Shown in pieces: positions 25,091-34,845 of a stretch of DNA of 64,000 bases (position 1 is the stretch's first letter; every line of letters starts with the position of its first letter). The position numbers and the translations under genes were made by a program. The notes beneath the pieces are model-generated. The model saw only the letters and a program-made list of their open reading frames with translations, had not been told where the DNA came from and did not search any database. This DNA comes from Athripsodes cinereus (taxonomy: Eukaryota > Arthropoda > Insecta > Trichoptera > Leptoceridae): assembly GCA_947579605.1 (NCBI GenBank), contig OX388325.1:2351572-2415571 (forward strand). Direction: 5' to 3'.

Positions 25091-26860
25091 GAAAATCGTA
25101 TACGTTACAAAAAAAGTAGTTCAGCGAGCGATCATGGAATCAAGAATGAAATTTATATTGCAACAGCATTTTTACTCCAAGTCAATAAGGAACGTAAGTT
25201 TTCAATCGCAACGCAAATGGAACAGTCTGAAGTCGGAAAGTTCGATGATTTGATCATCAAGTGCGATGAAGAAGAACTAGGGAAGCAGTCGTCCATATTT
25301 ATGCAACTTAAATATAAAGAAAATCTGGAAAAAAAGATAACTAAAAATGATTTACTCAAATTTGATAATAAAAGTGAGTTTGGTCTTCCTAAATATATAT
25401 GCTCATGGTTAACATCACTTCAACACAATGAAGACCTGGGTAATGTAAAAACCTTTATTTTAAGCACAACTGTAGATATTCACTCAACTTTTAAAAATGT
25501 AAATAAAGTGACATCGCTTCCAAGTTGCATACCAAATTTTAAAAAGGAAATTGGTGGAGAGATGACATTTTACAATCTAACCACCGATTTAATCACTGAA
25601 TTGAGCGAATGCTGTATAAAATATCACTTAAAGTACACACTGGCCAAGAATTTAATAGGTGATATCTTGTTACGCAATGGTCCGTTTAACCGTCAGTCAG
25701 TGGATATTTCTCTCTCTACAATTATATGTTTGAAGGCAATTGAATTGAAAGTGTTCCGTAAAATATTTGATTTAGATGAAAATAAAAGTGTTAGAAAAAT
25801 GACCGATGACTTTATAGACGGAAATAATAATCTAGATGATATATGTTCAGAATTTCGAAGATTTTTCATAGAAGAAGTGATTACTACGACAAAGCGTGAT
25901 CGGATAGCCCTAGAAGGTATGCAACCGTTGGTTTGGATCAACAAATTCTTCAGCCAACGTCAATACATACTTAAATATAAACAGGAGGAACCGCAAGAAT
26001 CAGATCTGCTGGGGGAAAAATTGAAAGAATTTTTTAATTTATTCCAGTTGGCTGTGAATCAACCCAACGTTAACGACATGGAAGAATTAATAAGGAAACT
26101 AATGGAACAAAATCCTCTATTCAAAAATCGACCTGTGTCAGTGGCTTATTTGGTTAATGAAGTAAAGAAATGGCATAACGCTAAAGAAGGATATTTTATA
26201 GACAAAGAGAATTATAAACATTTATATCGGCGTGCTTTTCTATTCGGAATGAGTTCACAGTATGTTACTTGTAAATCTAATGTCGCTTTAGAATTCGATG
26301 AAACATCCAACAATAGTTTTAGAGAAAAAATATTCAATATTGGAAAGCCAATTATTCTTTTCTCTGTGAATAAAAATCATAGTCCATTGATTATGAAATT
26401 CTATGAATCTTTTCAAAATATTATTGGTAATATTTACTCGTATATATTGGATGTGAAAAAACTTATAGAAAGAGAAATCTCTCTGCAAGACGTGATAGAC
26501 TTGTTATATAACTATACTCCAGATGGTTCGAAGATAATAGTTGTATTCGATTGTAATTGTTGCAGTACAGGCGAATGGATTGAGTTAAGTAATATGTACC
26601 AAAATAATAAAAAAAATAAAACACTAAAACTTGTGTTCATTGACTCAATCTATGATATAAAAAAAAAATTATGCGAAAAATTTGTCAATAAAGTTTACAA
26701 AACGTTTTTAAAGGAAAATTATAATGAAGAAATAAATATTATAAACAAAAAGGAATCACTATTACGTTGTTTTGAAGAATCAGACCTGAGAACCTTATTT
26801 GAATTAAATTATACAAAGTGTGACAACTCGTCATGTGAATTTTTATATCATCTTTGTTAA
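25091..26860 (+). CDS. Nuclease-like N-terminal paralogue of the NLR-like gene (3' exon), lacking NACHT and ankyrin domains
   Basis: The open frame starts after a strong splice acceptor (TTTTTTCTCTGTTTAG, ending at 25090), so the first methionine at 25217 is probably internal. Residues from 25091 align with the protein starting at 39369: YKKSSSASDHG against YRKGNSANNQG. The nuclease-like signature is complete here: Glu44, FDD at 51-53 and MQLKYK with Gln71 and Lys73, counted from 25091. Further shared blocks are FRRFFIEEVI, FFNLFQLAVNQPN, KKWHNAKEGYFIDKENY and LKLVFIDS. The frame ends at TAA 26858-26860, soon after SLLRCFEESDLRTLFE, before any P-loop. After the stop the same frame is open for 54 codons to TAG at 27023. 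The upstream exon with the true start was not identified. It may be a pseudogene or a short partner protein; molecular role is unproven. Confidence 0.75.
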   Translation, partial: ENRIRYKKSSSASDHGIKNEIYIATAFLLQVNKERKFSIATQMEQSEVGKFDDLIIKCDEEELGKQSSIFMQLKYKENLEKKITKNDLLKFDNKSEFGLPKYICSWLTSLQHNEDLGNVKTFILSTTVDIHSTFKNVNKVTSLPSCIPNFKKEIGGEMTFYNLTTDLITELSECCIKYHLKYTLAKNLIGDILLRNGPFNRQSVDISLSTIICLKAIELKVFRKIFDLDENKSVRKMTDDFIDGNNNLDDICSEFRRFFIEEVITTTKRDRIALEGMQPLVWINKFFSQRQYILKYKQEEPQESDLLGEKLKEFFNLFQLAVNQPNVNDMEELIRKLMEQNPLFKNRPVSVAYLVNEVKKWHNAKEGYFIDKENYKHLYRRAFLFGMSSQYVTCKSNVALEFDETSNNSFREKIFNIGKPIILFSVNKNHSPLIMKFYESFQNIIGNIYSYILDVKKLIEREISLQDVIDLLYNYTPDGSKIIVVFDCNCCSTGEWIELSNMYQNNKKNKTLKLVFIDSIYDIKKKLCEKFVNKVYKTFLKENYNEEINIINKKESLLRCFEESDLRTLFELNYTKCDNSSCEFLYHLC

Positions 26861-27025
26861 TCGAATAATTCGCATTTGAATGGATTTTTTAGTAGGATTG
26901 GTGAACGTATCGTAGGTAAAGTGCACTTAAACCAGCCTGAGCCGATTCGTAAGCATCGGAACACCTTTCCTATTAAAGAAAGTTTGGATAATCGCGCAGA
27001 AAAAAATATAATTATAAAGATCTAG
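26861..27025 (+). pseudogene. Post-stop coding continuation of the nuclease-like paralogue
   Basis: In the same frame as the preceding gene, 54 sense codons follow the TAA, including HLNGFFSRIGERIVGKVHLN and QPEPIRKHRNTFPIKESLD, then TAG. The composition looks like protein rather than 3' UTR. It suggests the TAA is a secondary nonsense change or that a read-through or spliced form exists. An AATAAA lies at 27136. Confidence 0.5.
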
Positions 27026-27367
27026 TAATGCGTAGATTGTGTTGTGAAGCAATTGATTTCTGAAAATTATGAACTGAAAAGTTTTATTGTGTGAATTTTA
27101 ATTATATAATCTGCTTTAAGAGCAAGATCTACTCAAATAAAATATCATGATCAGGTAAAATGGCGTTAAGTATATAATAAAAAAATTCCGCCAAATTCTC
27201 CAATAGGAGAACACCTTTATTGCTTAAATGTGTGTGTGATATGTGTGACAAAATGGTATATTTGAATGCGGTAGTGCAATACGACACGGCGGTATAAATA
27301 ATAATAATAGTGCATCTCAATACGAGTATCGAAGTTCCGCTGATAATATTATTATTTTCTCAGCTCA
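27026..27367. other. Downstream flank of the paralogue
   Basis: Non-coding AT-rich sequence with one AATAAA (27136) that could serve as a polyadenylation signal. Nothing else recognised before the foldback element. Confidence 0.45.
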
Positions 27368-28595
27368 TACCCAGGTAGCACAAAGAAGCTGCTTATCAGC
27401 CGAATAACGGATTCCCATCACGCTCAAAGCTGAATAAAAAAGCTGCATAAGGGCTGTATAGGGCCGTATACAGCTCTTATAGCTCTTAAATGGGCACAAA
27501 TTATTCAGCCTTAAGTTCACAGATCTGTGTAGCAGCAATTTAACAGTGTTTTAAAGGGTAACGACGTACTATGCGCTGAATATCGACTGACTAAGAGATC
27601 ACAATTTACTCTTTATTCAGAAAATATGTAACATGTACGCTCTAATTCATATTTTAATCCGGGAAAAGCTGTTTGCAACATGTGTAAAATCAAGTGAACA
27701 TATTATTTAAGCAACCTCTAGCTGCCAATTTATTGCAAACACTTATGTTTCGTGGAGTGAATTTGATTAAGTATAAAAAATATAAATGGTGGATAATATT
27801 TTTATATTCCCTGGTATAAGTACATTGTTTTACACATCAATGAAAGAAAAATTAATGGGAACGTATATTTACTGACATTATACGTACATATTATCTAAGA
27901 AAATTTTAGTGCGCCACGAAAATATTTTGTTTTTTATTAGTTTTGTGATTTAAATAAGCCGTGATGAAAACTTGACTAAATATTTTTTAGTGCTTGGAAA
28001 AGAATTACAAGATTAAAAATTATTATTATGATATTAGGAAGTAAAAACTAATGCAATACATTCTTAATTCATACACAAAACATCATAAAAGTTGAGAAAT
28101 AAATCAGAATATTTATAGGTTATACAATAAAATGGTGGATTCATATTAAACAGCGACGTGAATAGTTAAAACTCTTATATTCTGCGAAAGGCTGTCTAAT
28201 AGTTCACTCTCTCTCACTCGTGTACTGTTAATCAACAAAAAACTGAATAAAATTACACATGTAAACTGCATGCAGCTATAAGCTGTAATACGGGCCACAT
28301 GTCATTTATTATACAGCTATTCACTTCATAATAGTTCACACGTGCCCCTTAATAAGTCAGTGTAATAAGAGTTCACAAATACTAATGAAAATGTTAAAAG
28401 CTGAATAGAGTCATTTTTGTCGGTCTTAATTAGCCTTAATGCAGCTCTTAAACAGCCTAACCTGTTTAAATATCACTGACAACTATTATGCATCTGTAGG
28501 ATCACCAGTGTACCTTTAAAAGAGTCTTAATACGCAAAGCGTTTCAAATAGGTCTAAAAGTGAGTAGTTATATAGCTATCTATGCTACCTGGGTA
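27368..28595. mobile_element. Foldback/MITE element A, termini TACCCAGGTAGCA
   Basis: It begins TACCCAGGTAGCACAAAG and ends TATGCTACCTGGGTA, a 13-bp inverted repeat that includes a TA which may be the target duplication. Internally there are many GCTGTATAAG, CAGCTCTTA and AGCCTTAA-like motifs on both strands. It encodes no protein. Most of its length is repeated in reverse orientation in element B. Confidence 0.75.
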
Positions 28596-28879
28596 CCCAT
28601 GCTGTATAAGAAGGTATTTGTGAACTCCTATTACACTGACTCATTAAGGGCGCACGTGTGAACTATTATGAAGTGAATAGCTGTATAATAAATGACATGT
28701 GGCCCGTATTACAGCTTATAGCTGCATGCAGTTTACATGTGTAATTTTATTCAGTTTTTTGTTGATTAACAGTACACGAGTGAGAGAGAGTGAACTATTA
28801 GACAGCCTTTTGCAGAATATAAGAGTTTTAACTATTCACGTCGCTGTTTAACATGAATCCACCATTTTATTGTATAACC

Positions 28880-29100
28880 TGTTAAGGATTTATTCCATAG
28901 CACACTAATTTTGTCTATGAAATCATAATGTATAGATATCAACTTTACTTCTTTCTTCTGTGCTAAATCTTGTAAGAACTGACACTGTATTTTGCTGTGC
29001 TCTGTATATTAAAAATAAAAGTCAATACTTAAGTAATATAAAATTATATTTTATTTCAAATAAATAAAAGTGAACCTTCAATCCATAAAGAACATCAAGA
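28880..29100 (+). repeat. 5' LTR of the Copia element at 28.9-32.2 kb
   Basis: 221 bp, beginning TGTTAAGGATTTATTCC right after the TAACC duplication and ending immediately before the primer-binding site. It does not end in the usual CA, but the end is fixed by both the PBS and the matching 3' remnant. Confidence 0.75.
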
Positions 29101-29160
29101 GGTTATGGGCCCAGTTGCTGTGTTAATAATAAAATCGTAAAAATAACAAAAATTATAAAG

Positions 29161-32100
29161 ATGGCGACAAGTGTGGTGGATTCAATCCAACAGCTAAAAG
29201 ATGGAGTGAATTTTCCAAACTGGAAATATCGACTATTACTCATTTTAGAAGAACAAGGATTGAAGGAAGTAATAATAAATAATAAATATATAGAAAGCAA
29301 GAGCGCAGATGCAATAATTAAAAAAGAAGATGCACGTGCAAAATCTCTGATAGCACGCGGTCTATCAGACAAATACATAGAATATATCAAGAAAGCAAAC
29401 ACATCATATGAAATGATGAAGTGCCTGGAGCACATATTTGAAAGAAAAAGTGCATTTAATAAACTATATTTGAGGAAACAACTCCTAACCTTAAAATGCG
29501 GTATGAATGAAAGCCTACAAGAACACTTTCTAAAGTTTGATGCAATCATCAATAAATTACAAAATATGAGCACAAACGAAATGGAAGAATGTGACAAAAT
29601 ATGCCATCTCCTGTTAACTATCCCAAAAAAGTACGATAGTGTGGTATCAACAATAGAAACATTAAGCAACGACAAGGAATTGACAATAGAATTTGTAAAA
29701 AGCTGTCTGCTGGATGCTGAGCTTAAAGTGAAGGAGGAAAAGAATCCAGAAGAAGCAAGTTTCATGTCGAGAATACCGGTGTGCAGCCACTGCAGAAAGA
29801 GAGGCCACAGAACTGAACAATGCTGGTTTAACCCGGAAAACAAAAAAGATAAACAACAATTCAAAAAAAGAGGTCACTATAATCAAATAAAGAAGAAGAC
29901 ATTCACAAATGTAGCAGTAAAAAACAGGGAAGAACTTTTATTCTCTAATGATAATTATTATACATATAAAAATTGTAATATAGAATGGGTCGTTGACTCG
30001 GGGTGTACAGAACATCTCATACAACATGATTATGTAAAATACATGACAGATCTAACAGAGATTGAGGATATAAAAATATATGTAGCTAATGGTCAATATC
30101 TAACATCAAATTTGAAGGGTAACATTAAGATGCAGTACAAGGGTAGAAATTTCAGTATGGAAGCATTAGTTGTTAAAAATTTAAAGTTTAATTTGTTGTC
30201 AGTAAAGAAAATGGTACAAAAGGGTTATAATGTAACATTTAAAGAGAAATTTGTGGAAATTTATCATCTAAAGTCTAGACAAAGTATTTATGGAAAATGT
30301 ACTGATAAATTGTTTATTTTGCAGATGGAATGCATTAGCGTAACCACAGATACCTGCAATGCAACAGTAAGCTCGATGGATTTGTGGCACAAGCGACTCG
30401 GACATTTGAATAGAAAATCTCTACGTTTAATGAATCTGCCAGTCAGTACAGAACCTTGCTCATCCTGTATCGAAGGGAAATCTACAAGATTACCATTTAC
30501 AACAACAATAAAAACTAGATCGAGATATGTTGGCGAATTGCTTCACACAGATATATCAGGCCCTATAAATGTGAGTACATTAAATGATGAAATTTACTAC
30601 CAAGTCATAATAGATGATTATTCTCACTTCACACAAGTATACCTTCTAAGAAACAAATATGAAGCTACGGAAAATCTCATTCAATATATAAAACAACTGG
30701 AAAGACAAACAAATAATAAAGTACAACGTATAAGGTGTGATAATGGAGGCGAATTTAAAAACAAAACAATTTATAATTTTTGTAAGAATACTGGTATAAG
30801 AATTGAATACACACAACCATATTCTCCACAGCAAAACGGAGTAGCAGAACGAATGAATCGAACATTAATGGACAAAGTTCGAACATTATTCGCTGAAACA
30901 AAATTACCAAAATATCTATGGGGTGAAGCCATATTATGTAGCACATATCAACTTAATCGTTGTCCATCATCAGCAATTAAATATAAAACTCACCAAAAAT
31001 ATTCACCAGTGGCAAGATTATCTACAATAAGATTATTTATTAGCTATGCTCTTCAATATAATTTACCTATTAGACAGTTGGATATACCAACAGCATTTTT
31101 AAATGGTGAACTTGACACTGAAGTTTACATAAAACCTCCAGAGGGTTTACAAATTAAAAAGGAAAGAGTCCTTAAATTAAAAAAGGCTCTATATGGATTA
31201 AAAGAAGCATCCATATGTTGGAACAAACAATTTTATAAATTTATGTCAAAATTAGACTTCAAGCAGTCTAAACATGATTTTTGTCTTTACTACAAGGATA
31301 ATACTTATCTATTAACATTTGTTGATGATATAATTGTTAAGGGAAACCATAAAAATGTAATTGAAAAACTAAAAGAAGAATTTAAAGCAAAGGATTTGGG
31401 ATATTTACAGAATTATTTAGGAATGGAAATAACGAGAAACAAGAATCAAATAATTATCTCACAAGAAAAGTTTATTTTAAAGATTTTGGAAAGATTTAAT
31501 ATGGAAAATTGTAACGGAACAAAAACTCCCATGGAAGTAAATTTTAAAGCAAATATGGAAGACAAGATAATAGATGTTCCATATAGAGAATTGATAGGAT
31601 GTCTTATGTATCTGTCTACTACAAGCAGACCTGATATAACATATGCGACATCATATTTAAGCAGATTTTTGGATAAACCAACAGAGAACTTATGGAAAGC
31701 TGCAAAGAGAGTATTGAGATATCTAAAATTTACAAGTGAGAAAAATATGGTATATGAAAGGAGCAGTTGTAAAAATCAACTAAAAGCATACAGTGACTCA
31801 GACTGGGCAGGTGATATATCAGACAGAAAAAGTACAAGTGGGACAGCCATTCTATTTTGTGGAAATCTGATATCATGGAATTCAAGAAAGCAAGGTGTTG
31901 TAGCATTATCTACGGCAGAAGCTGAATATGTCGCTGCTGCCACAACTACGTCTGAACTGTTGTATTTGCAAGGTATATTGAAAGATTTCAATTGTGGTAA
32001 TGTTAATTCATTTCTATTTTTAGATAACCAAAGTACTATAAAATTAATTGAATCAAATGAAAATAGTAAACGATCAAAACATATTGATATCAAATATCAT

Positions 32101-32178
32101 TTCATTAAAGATAGTTTCAATAAAAGACTCTTTAATATTAATTATGTTCCATCAGAACAAAATTTGTCAGACTTATAA
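29161..32178 (+). CDS. Copia Gag-Pol polyprotein, in-frame deleted (1005 residues)
   Basis: Order of domains: Gag (UBN2-like; FPNWKYRLLLILEEQ), CCHC knuckle CSHCRKRGHRTEQC, protease VDSGC, GAG-pre-integrase (WHKRLGHLN), integrase with HTDISGP, RCDNGGEF and QQNGVAERMNRT, RT with FVDDI, and RNase H with SDSDWAGD and ALSTAEAEYVA. At about 30992-31000 the sequence passes in frame from CPSSAIKYKTH to QKYSPVARLS. This removes the integrase C-terminus and the RT start, roughly 200 or more residues. The true C-terminus is also shifted: KSLTRDKHEFFVCL follows the stop in another frame. The long open frame is therefore not a functional polyprotein. Confidence 0.85.
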   Translation: MATSVVDSIQQLKDGVNFPNWKYRLLLILEEQGLKEVIINNKYIESKSADAIIKKEDARAKSLIARGLSDKYIEYIKKANTSYEMMKCLEHIFERKSAFNKLYLRKQLLTLKCGMNESLQEHFLKFDAIINKLQNMSTNEMEECDKICHLLLTIPKKYDSVVSTIETLSNDKELTIEFVKSCLLDAELKVKEEKNPEEASFMSRIPVCSHCRKRGHRTEQCWFNPENKKDKQQFKKRGHYNQIKKKTFTNVAVKNREELLFSNDNYYTYKNCNIEWVVDSGCTEHLIQHDYVKYMTDLTEIEDIKIYVANGQYLTSNLKGNIKMQYKGRNFSMEALVVKNLKFNLLSVKKMVQKGYNVTFKEKFVEIYHLKSRQSIYGKCTDKLFILQMECISVTTDTCNATVSSMDLWHKRLGHLNRKSLRLMNLPVSTEPCSSCIEGKSTRLPFTTTIKTRSRYVGELLHTDISGPINVSTLNDEIYYQVIIDDYSHFTQVYLLRNKYEATENLIQYIKQLERQTNNKVQRIRCDNGGEFKNKTIYNFCKNTGIRIEYTQPYSPQQNGVAERMNRTLMDKVRTLFAETKLPKYLWGEAILCSTYQLNRCPSSAIKYKTHQKYSPVARLSTIRLFISYALQYNLPIRQLDIPTAFLNGELDTEVYIKPPEGLQIKKERVLKLKKALYGLKEASICWNKQFYKFMSKLDFKQSKHDFCLYYKDNTYLLTFVDDIIVKGNHKNVIEKLKEEFKAKDLGYLQNYLGMEITRNKNQIIISQEKFILKILERFNMENCNGTKTPMEVNFKANMEDKIIDVPYRELIGCLMYLSTTSRPDITYATSYLSRFLDKPTENLWKAAKRVLRYLKFTSEKNMVYERSSCKNQLKAYSDSDWAGDISDRKSTSGTAILFCGNLISWNSRKQGVVALSTAEAEYVAAATTTSELLYLQGILKDFNCGNVNSFLFLDNQSTIKLIESNENSKRSKHIDIKYHFIKDSFNKRLFNINYVPSEQNLSDL

Positions 32179-33307
32179 ATCGCTTACTAGAGATAAGCAT
32201 GAATTCTTTGTGTGTCTCATAAAGAACATCAAGATAACCTATAAATATTCTGATTTATTTCTCAACTTTTATGATGTTTTGTGTATGAATTAAGAATGTA
32301 TTGCATTAGTTTTTACTTCCTAATATCATAATAATAATTTTTGATCTTACAATTCTTTTCAAAGCACTAAAAATTATTTTGTCAAGTTTTCATCACGGCT
32401 TATTTATATCACAAAAATAATTAAAAACAAAATATTTTCGTGGCGCACTAAAATTATCTTAGATAATTTATATGTATAATGTCAGTAAAATTACGTTCCC
32501 ATTAATTTTTCTTTTATTAATATGTAAAACAACGTGCTTATACCAGGGAATATAAAAATATTATCCACCATTTATATTTTTTATACTTAATCAAATTCAC
32601 TCCACGAAACATAAGTGTTTGCAATAAATTGGCAGCTAGAGGTTGCTTAAATAATATGTTCACTTGATTTTACACATGTTGCAAACAGCTTTTCCCGGAT
32701 TAAAATATGAATTAGAGCGTACATGTTACATATTTTCTGAATAAAGAGTAAATTGTGATCTCTTAGTCAGTCGATATTCAGCGCATAGTACGTCGTTACC
32801 CTTTAAAACACTGTTAAATTGCTGCTACACAGATCTGTGAACTTAAGGCTGAATAATTTGTGCCCATTTAAGAGCTATAAGAGCTGTATACGGCCCTATA
32901 CAGCCCTTATGCAGCTTTTTTATTCAGGTTTGAGCGTGATGGGAATCCGTTATTCGGCTGATAGCAGCTTCTTTGTGCTACCTGGGTAGTCAGGACCAAG
33001 GATTAATAATAATAATACTTAGACCAAAATATTCATCCAAAGTTTTGTGCGTTTATAATATGTACTAGCTCAGTAACCGGCTTTACCCTGAGAATATTGT
33101 CAAATAAAAAGTATGATTAGAACATTCTTGACAAAGAAAAAAAAATTATAAATAACATTTTTGATATTATTGTTGATTTCTAAAAATTGTAAATTTTAGG
33201 TTAGATTAGTTGAAAAACATTAATGATTTATTTTATATCATAGTCTAGTATTTATTATCAGTTGAAATATTATTTTTTCGAAGTTGACATTATTTATATC
33301 TAATAAA

Positions 33308-33410
33308 AATATACCATCACGGCATCTCTCACAATTTTTTATTCAGTGAACTAACTGCATGTAAGGGTTACTGTTCATAAAGACAAGATCACATTTTGTG
33401 CCTATTTTCA
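33308..33410 (+). repeat. Dispersed SINE-like repeat, copy F
   Basis: Diverged + copy: ACCATCACGGCATCTCTCAC, then AACTGCATGTAAGG. The middle is altered. Confidence 0.6.
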
Positions 33411-33779
33411 AATTGTCTAATAATATTGTCTCAATCATAACCAGATATTATAATTGTATGATAGCACCCACATTTAAGGATAATCAATAAATACCGACCT
33501 ATAACATGAAATACACAATGATTATAATTATGCATTTCTATTGGTTGTTTAATAAAAACTTCTGTATCACAATACACAAACAATACAAGCACACATACGA
33601 ATTTACTCAAATTATTTTTACAAAGTCCAGTGAGTGAATACTGTAATGAAGCGATGAGAAGGGAGGGGAGAGATTAGAGGGGGACACACTACAGGGCATC
33701 ACACAGCGGGACACACAGTGGCGTGCTTTCCACCATGCAAAATAGCACCTGATTGCATATTTTTCATATAAATTTCATA

Positions 33780-34115
33780 TAGGTAATGAAAATAATTGGA
33801 ATATTCCTATGTATCGTAATGGAAATTGGAAAATTCCTATGTATAGTAATGGAAATCTGGCGACGGGGGATAGAAATTTCAAAAATTTGGGTAAGTTGTG
33901 AAATTGTAGGCACATACAAATATCTACTACTTCTATACTATCACGGCTTATCCTACAAGTATGTATGGATGACATAGGAATTGATATTCCTGTAACATTC
34001 ATCGGTGAGGGAGGGTGCAACTTTTAATATATTATCCCACAAGTGGGGTGGTCAGCATCAGCCGCAACAAAAAATAGGACATTTAGGAACGGTGGCAAAT
34101 CTTATCGCTGAGTTT
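33780..34115 (+). repeat. Poly-G repeat fragment followed by SINE-like copy G
   Basis: 33785-33880 has the CCTATGTATAGTAATGGAAAT and GGCGACGGGGGATAGAAATTT core of the poly-G family. 33935-34115 holds pieces of the SINE-like family (CTATCACGGCTTATCC, ATCCCACAAGTGGGGTGGTC), split by unrelated bases. Confidence 0.55.
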
Positions 34116-34545
34116 AAAATTCAAATTTTTTTTAGTTTCTCTTTAAAAGTGGTTGACCTATTCTTTACCGAGTGCTCAACGGAGAACGGAGAGAAGAAAT
34201 CAATACAGATATATTTTAATTAGAGTAGTAATAAATAATTATTCTACCCGTTTATTATAGTTGCAGTATTCTTGTTGATTAGTTGAATTACTCAAATCAA
34301 GTATGATGTGTAAATAGGTATAAATTGAAAACGAAAATGCATACCTTATGTGAATCGTGCAGTAATATTAAATATAATTAAAAGATGTGCAACGTTTTCT
34401 TCTAAAGTTTGATTGCTCTACTTCACTTTGTGAACAGTTTCAACACGTTAAAATTATTTTTTAAACGAGAGTAAATTTATAGTACGTCTGTCAATGTTAG
34501 ATATATGTATATGTCATATTAATATTGATCACTCATTGATTATTA

Positions 34546-34574
34546 GGCGGTATGAAGTTCGTTGGGTTAGCTAG
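34546..34574 (+). mobile_element. Helitron 3' terminus
   Basis: AGGCGGTATGAAGTTCGTTGG followed by GTTAGCTAGT: a short hairpin upstream of a CTAG end, then T, as for Helitron 3' termini. A near-identical terminus lies at 39256-39285. Confidence 0.65.
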
Positions 34575-34585
34575 TATAATGTATA

Positions 34586-34845
34586 TCTTATAAATAAAAA
34601 TGGATTGACCATGTATGTCACTCCATAACTTGAGAACAGCTGAACCAACATGGTTAATTGTTTTTTTGTTATGTTCGTAATTATCAGGAGTCTGTTTATA
34701 TAAAAGAAAATTTTAGGAAAATCAAACGGAAAAGTCGGAAATTTGGATTGTATTTTTGTATGAAAATGCCGTTTGTATGACAGTTCCGCTGTCACACAAA
34801 CTACATGGAAAAGAAATTGGCTCATGGAAAAGAAATTGGCTCATA
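34586..34845 (+). mobile_element. Helitron 5' terminus
   Basis: TCTTATAAATAAAAATGG starts after an A. It continues CACTCCATAACTTGAGAACA and GCTGAACCAACATGGTTAAT, the usual Helitron 5' style in insects. The 3' partner may be the terminus at 39285, which would enclose the LINEs between. No Rep/helicase is encoded. Confidence 0.55.

Larger units (their letters stand above)
28880..32234 (+). mobile_element. Ty1/copia retrotransposon, deleted, with 5-bp target duplication
   Basis: TAACC flanks the element at 28875-28879 and 32235-32239. The 5' LTR is 28880-29100, starting TGTTAAGG and ending CATAAAGAACATCAAGA. Only the last ~17 bases of the matching 3' LTR survive (32218-32234). The primer-binding site GGTTATGGGCCCAG (29101-29114) directly follows the 5' LTR and matches the initiator tRNA-Met fragment used by copia elements. 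With most of the 3' LTR lost it cannot replicate on its own. Confidence 0.85.
28596..32988. mobile_element. Foldback element B, inverted copy of A, carrying a Copia insertion
   Basis: Bases about 28613-28879 are the reverse complement of about 28118-28387 in element A. Bases 32235-32988 are the reverse complement of 27368 to about 28120, ending GTGCTACCTGGGTA. Joined across the Copia insertion (28880-32234) they form one element in opposite orientation to A, with its left ~200 bp missing. The two copies are not identical, so they are separate insertions or an old inverted duplication. Confidence 0.75.
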
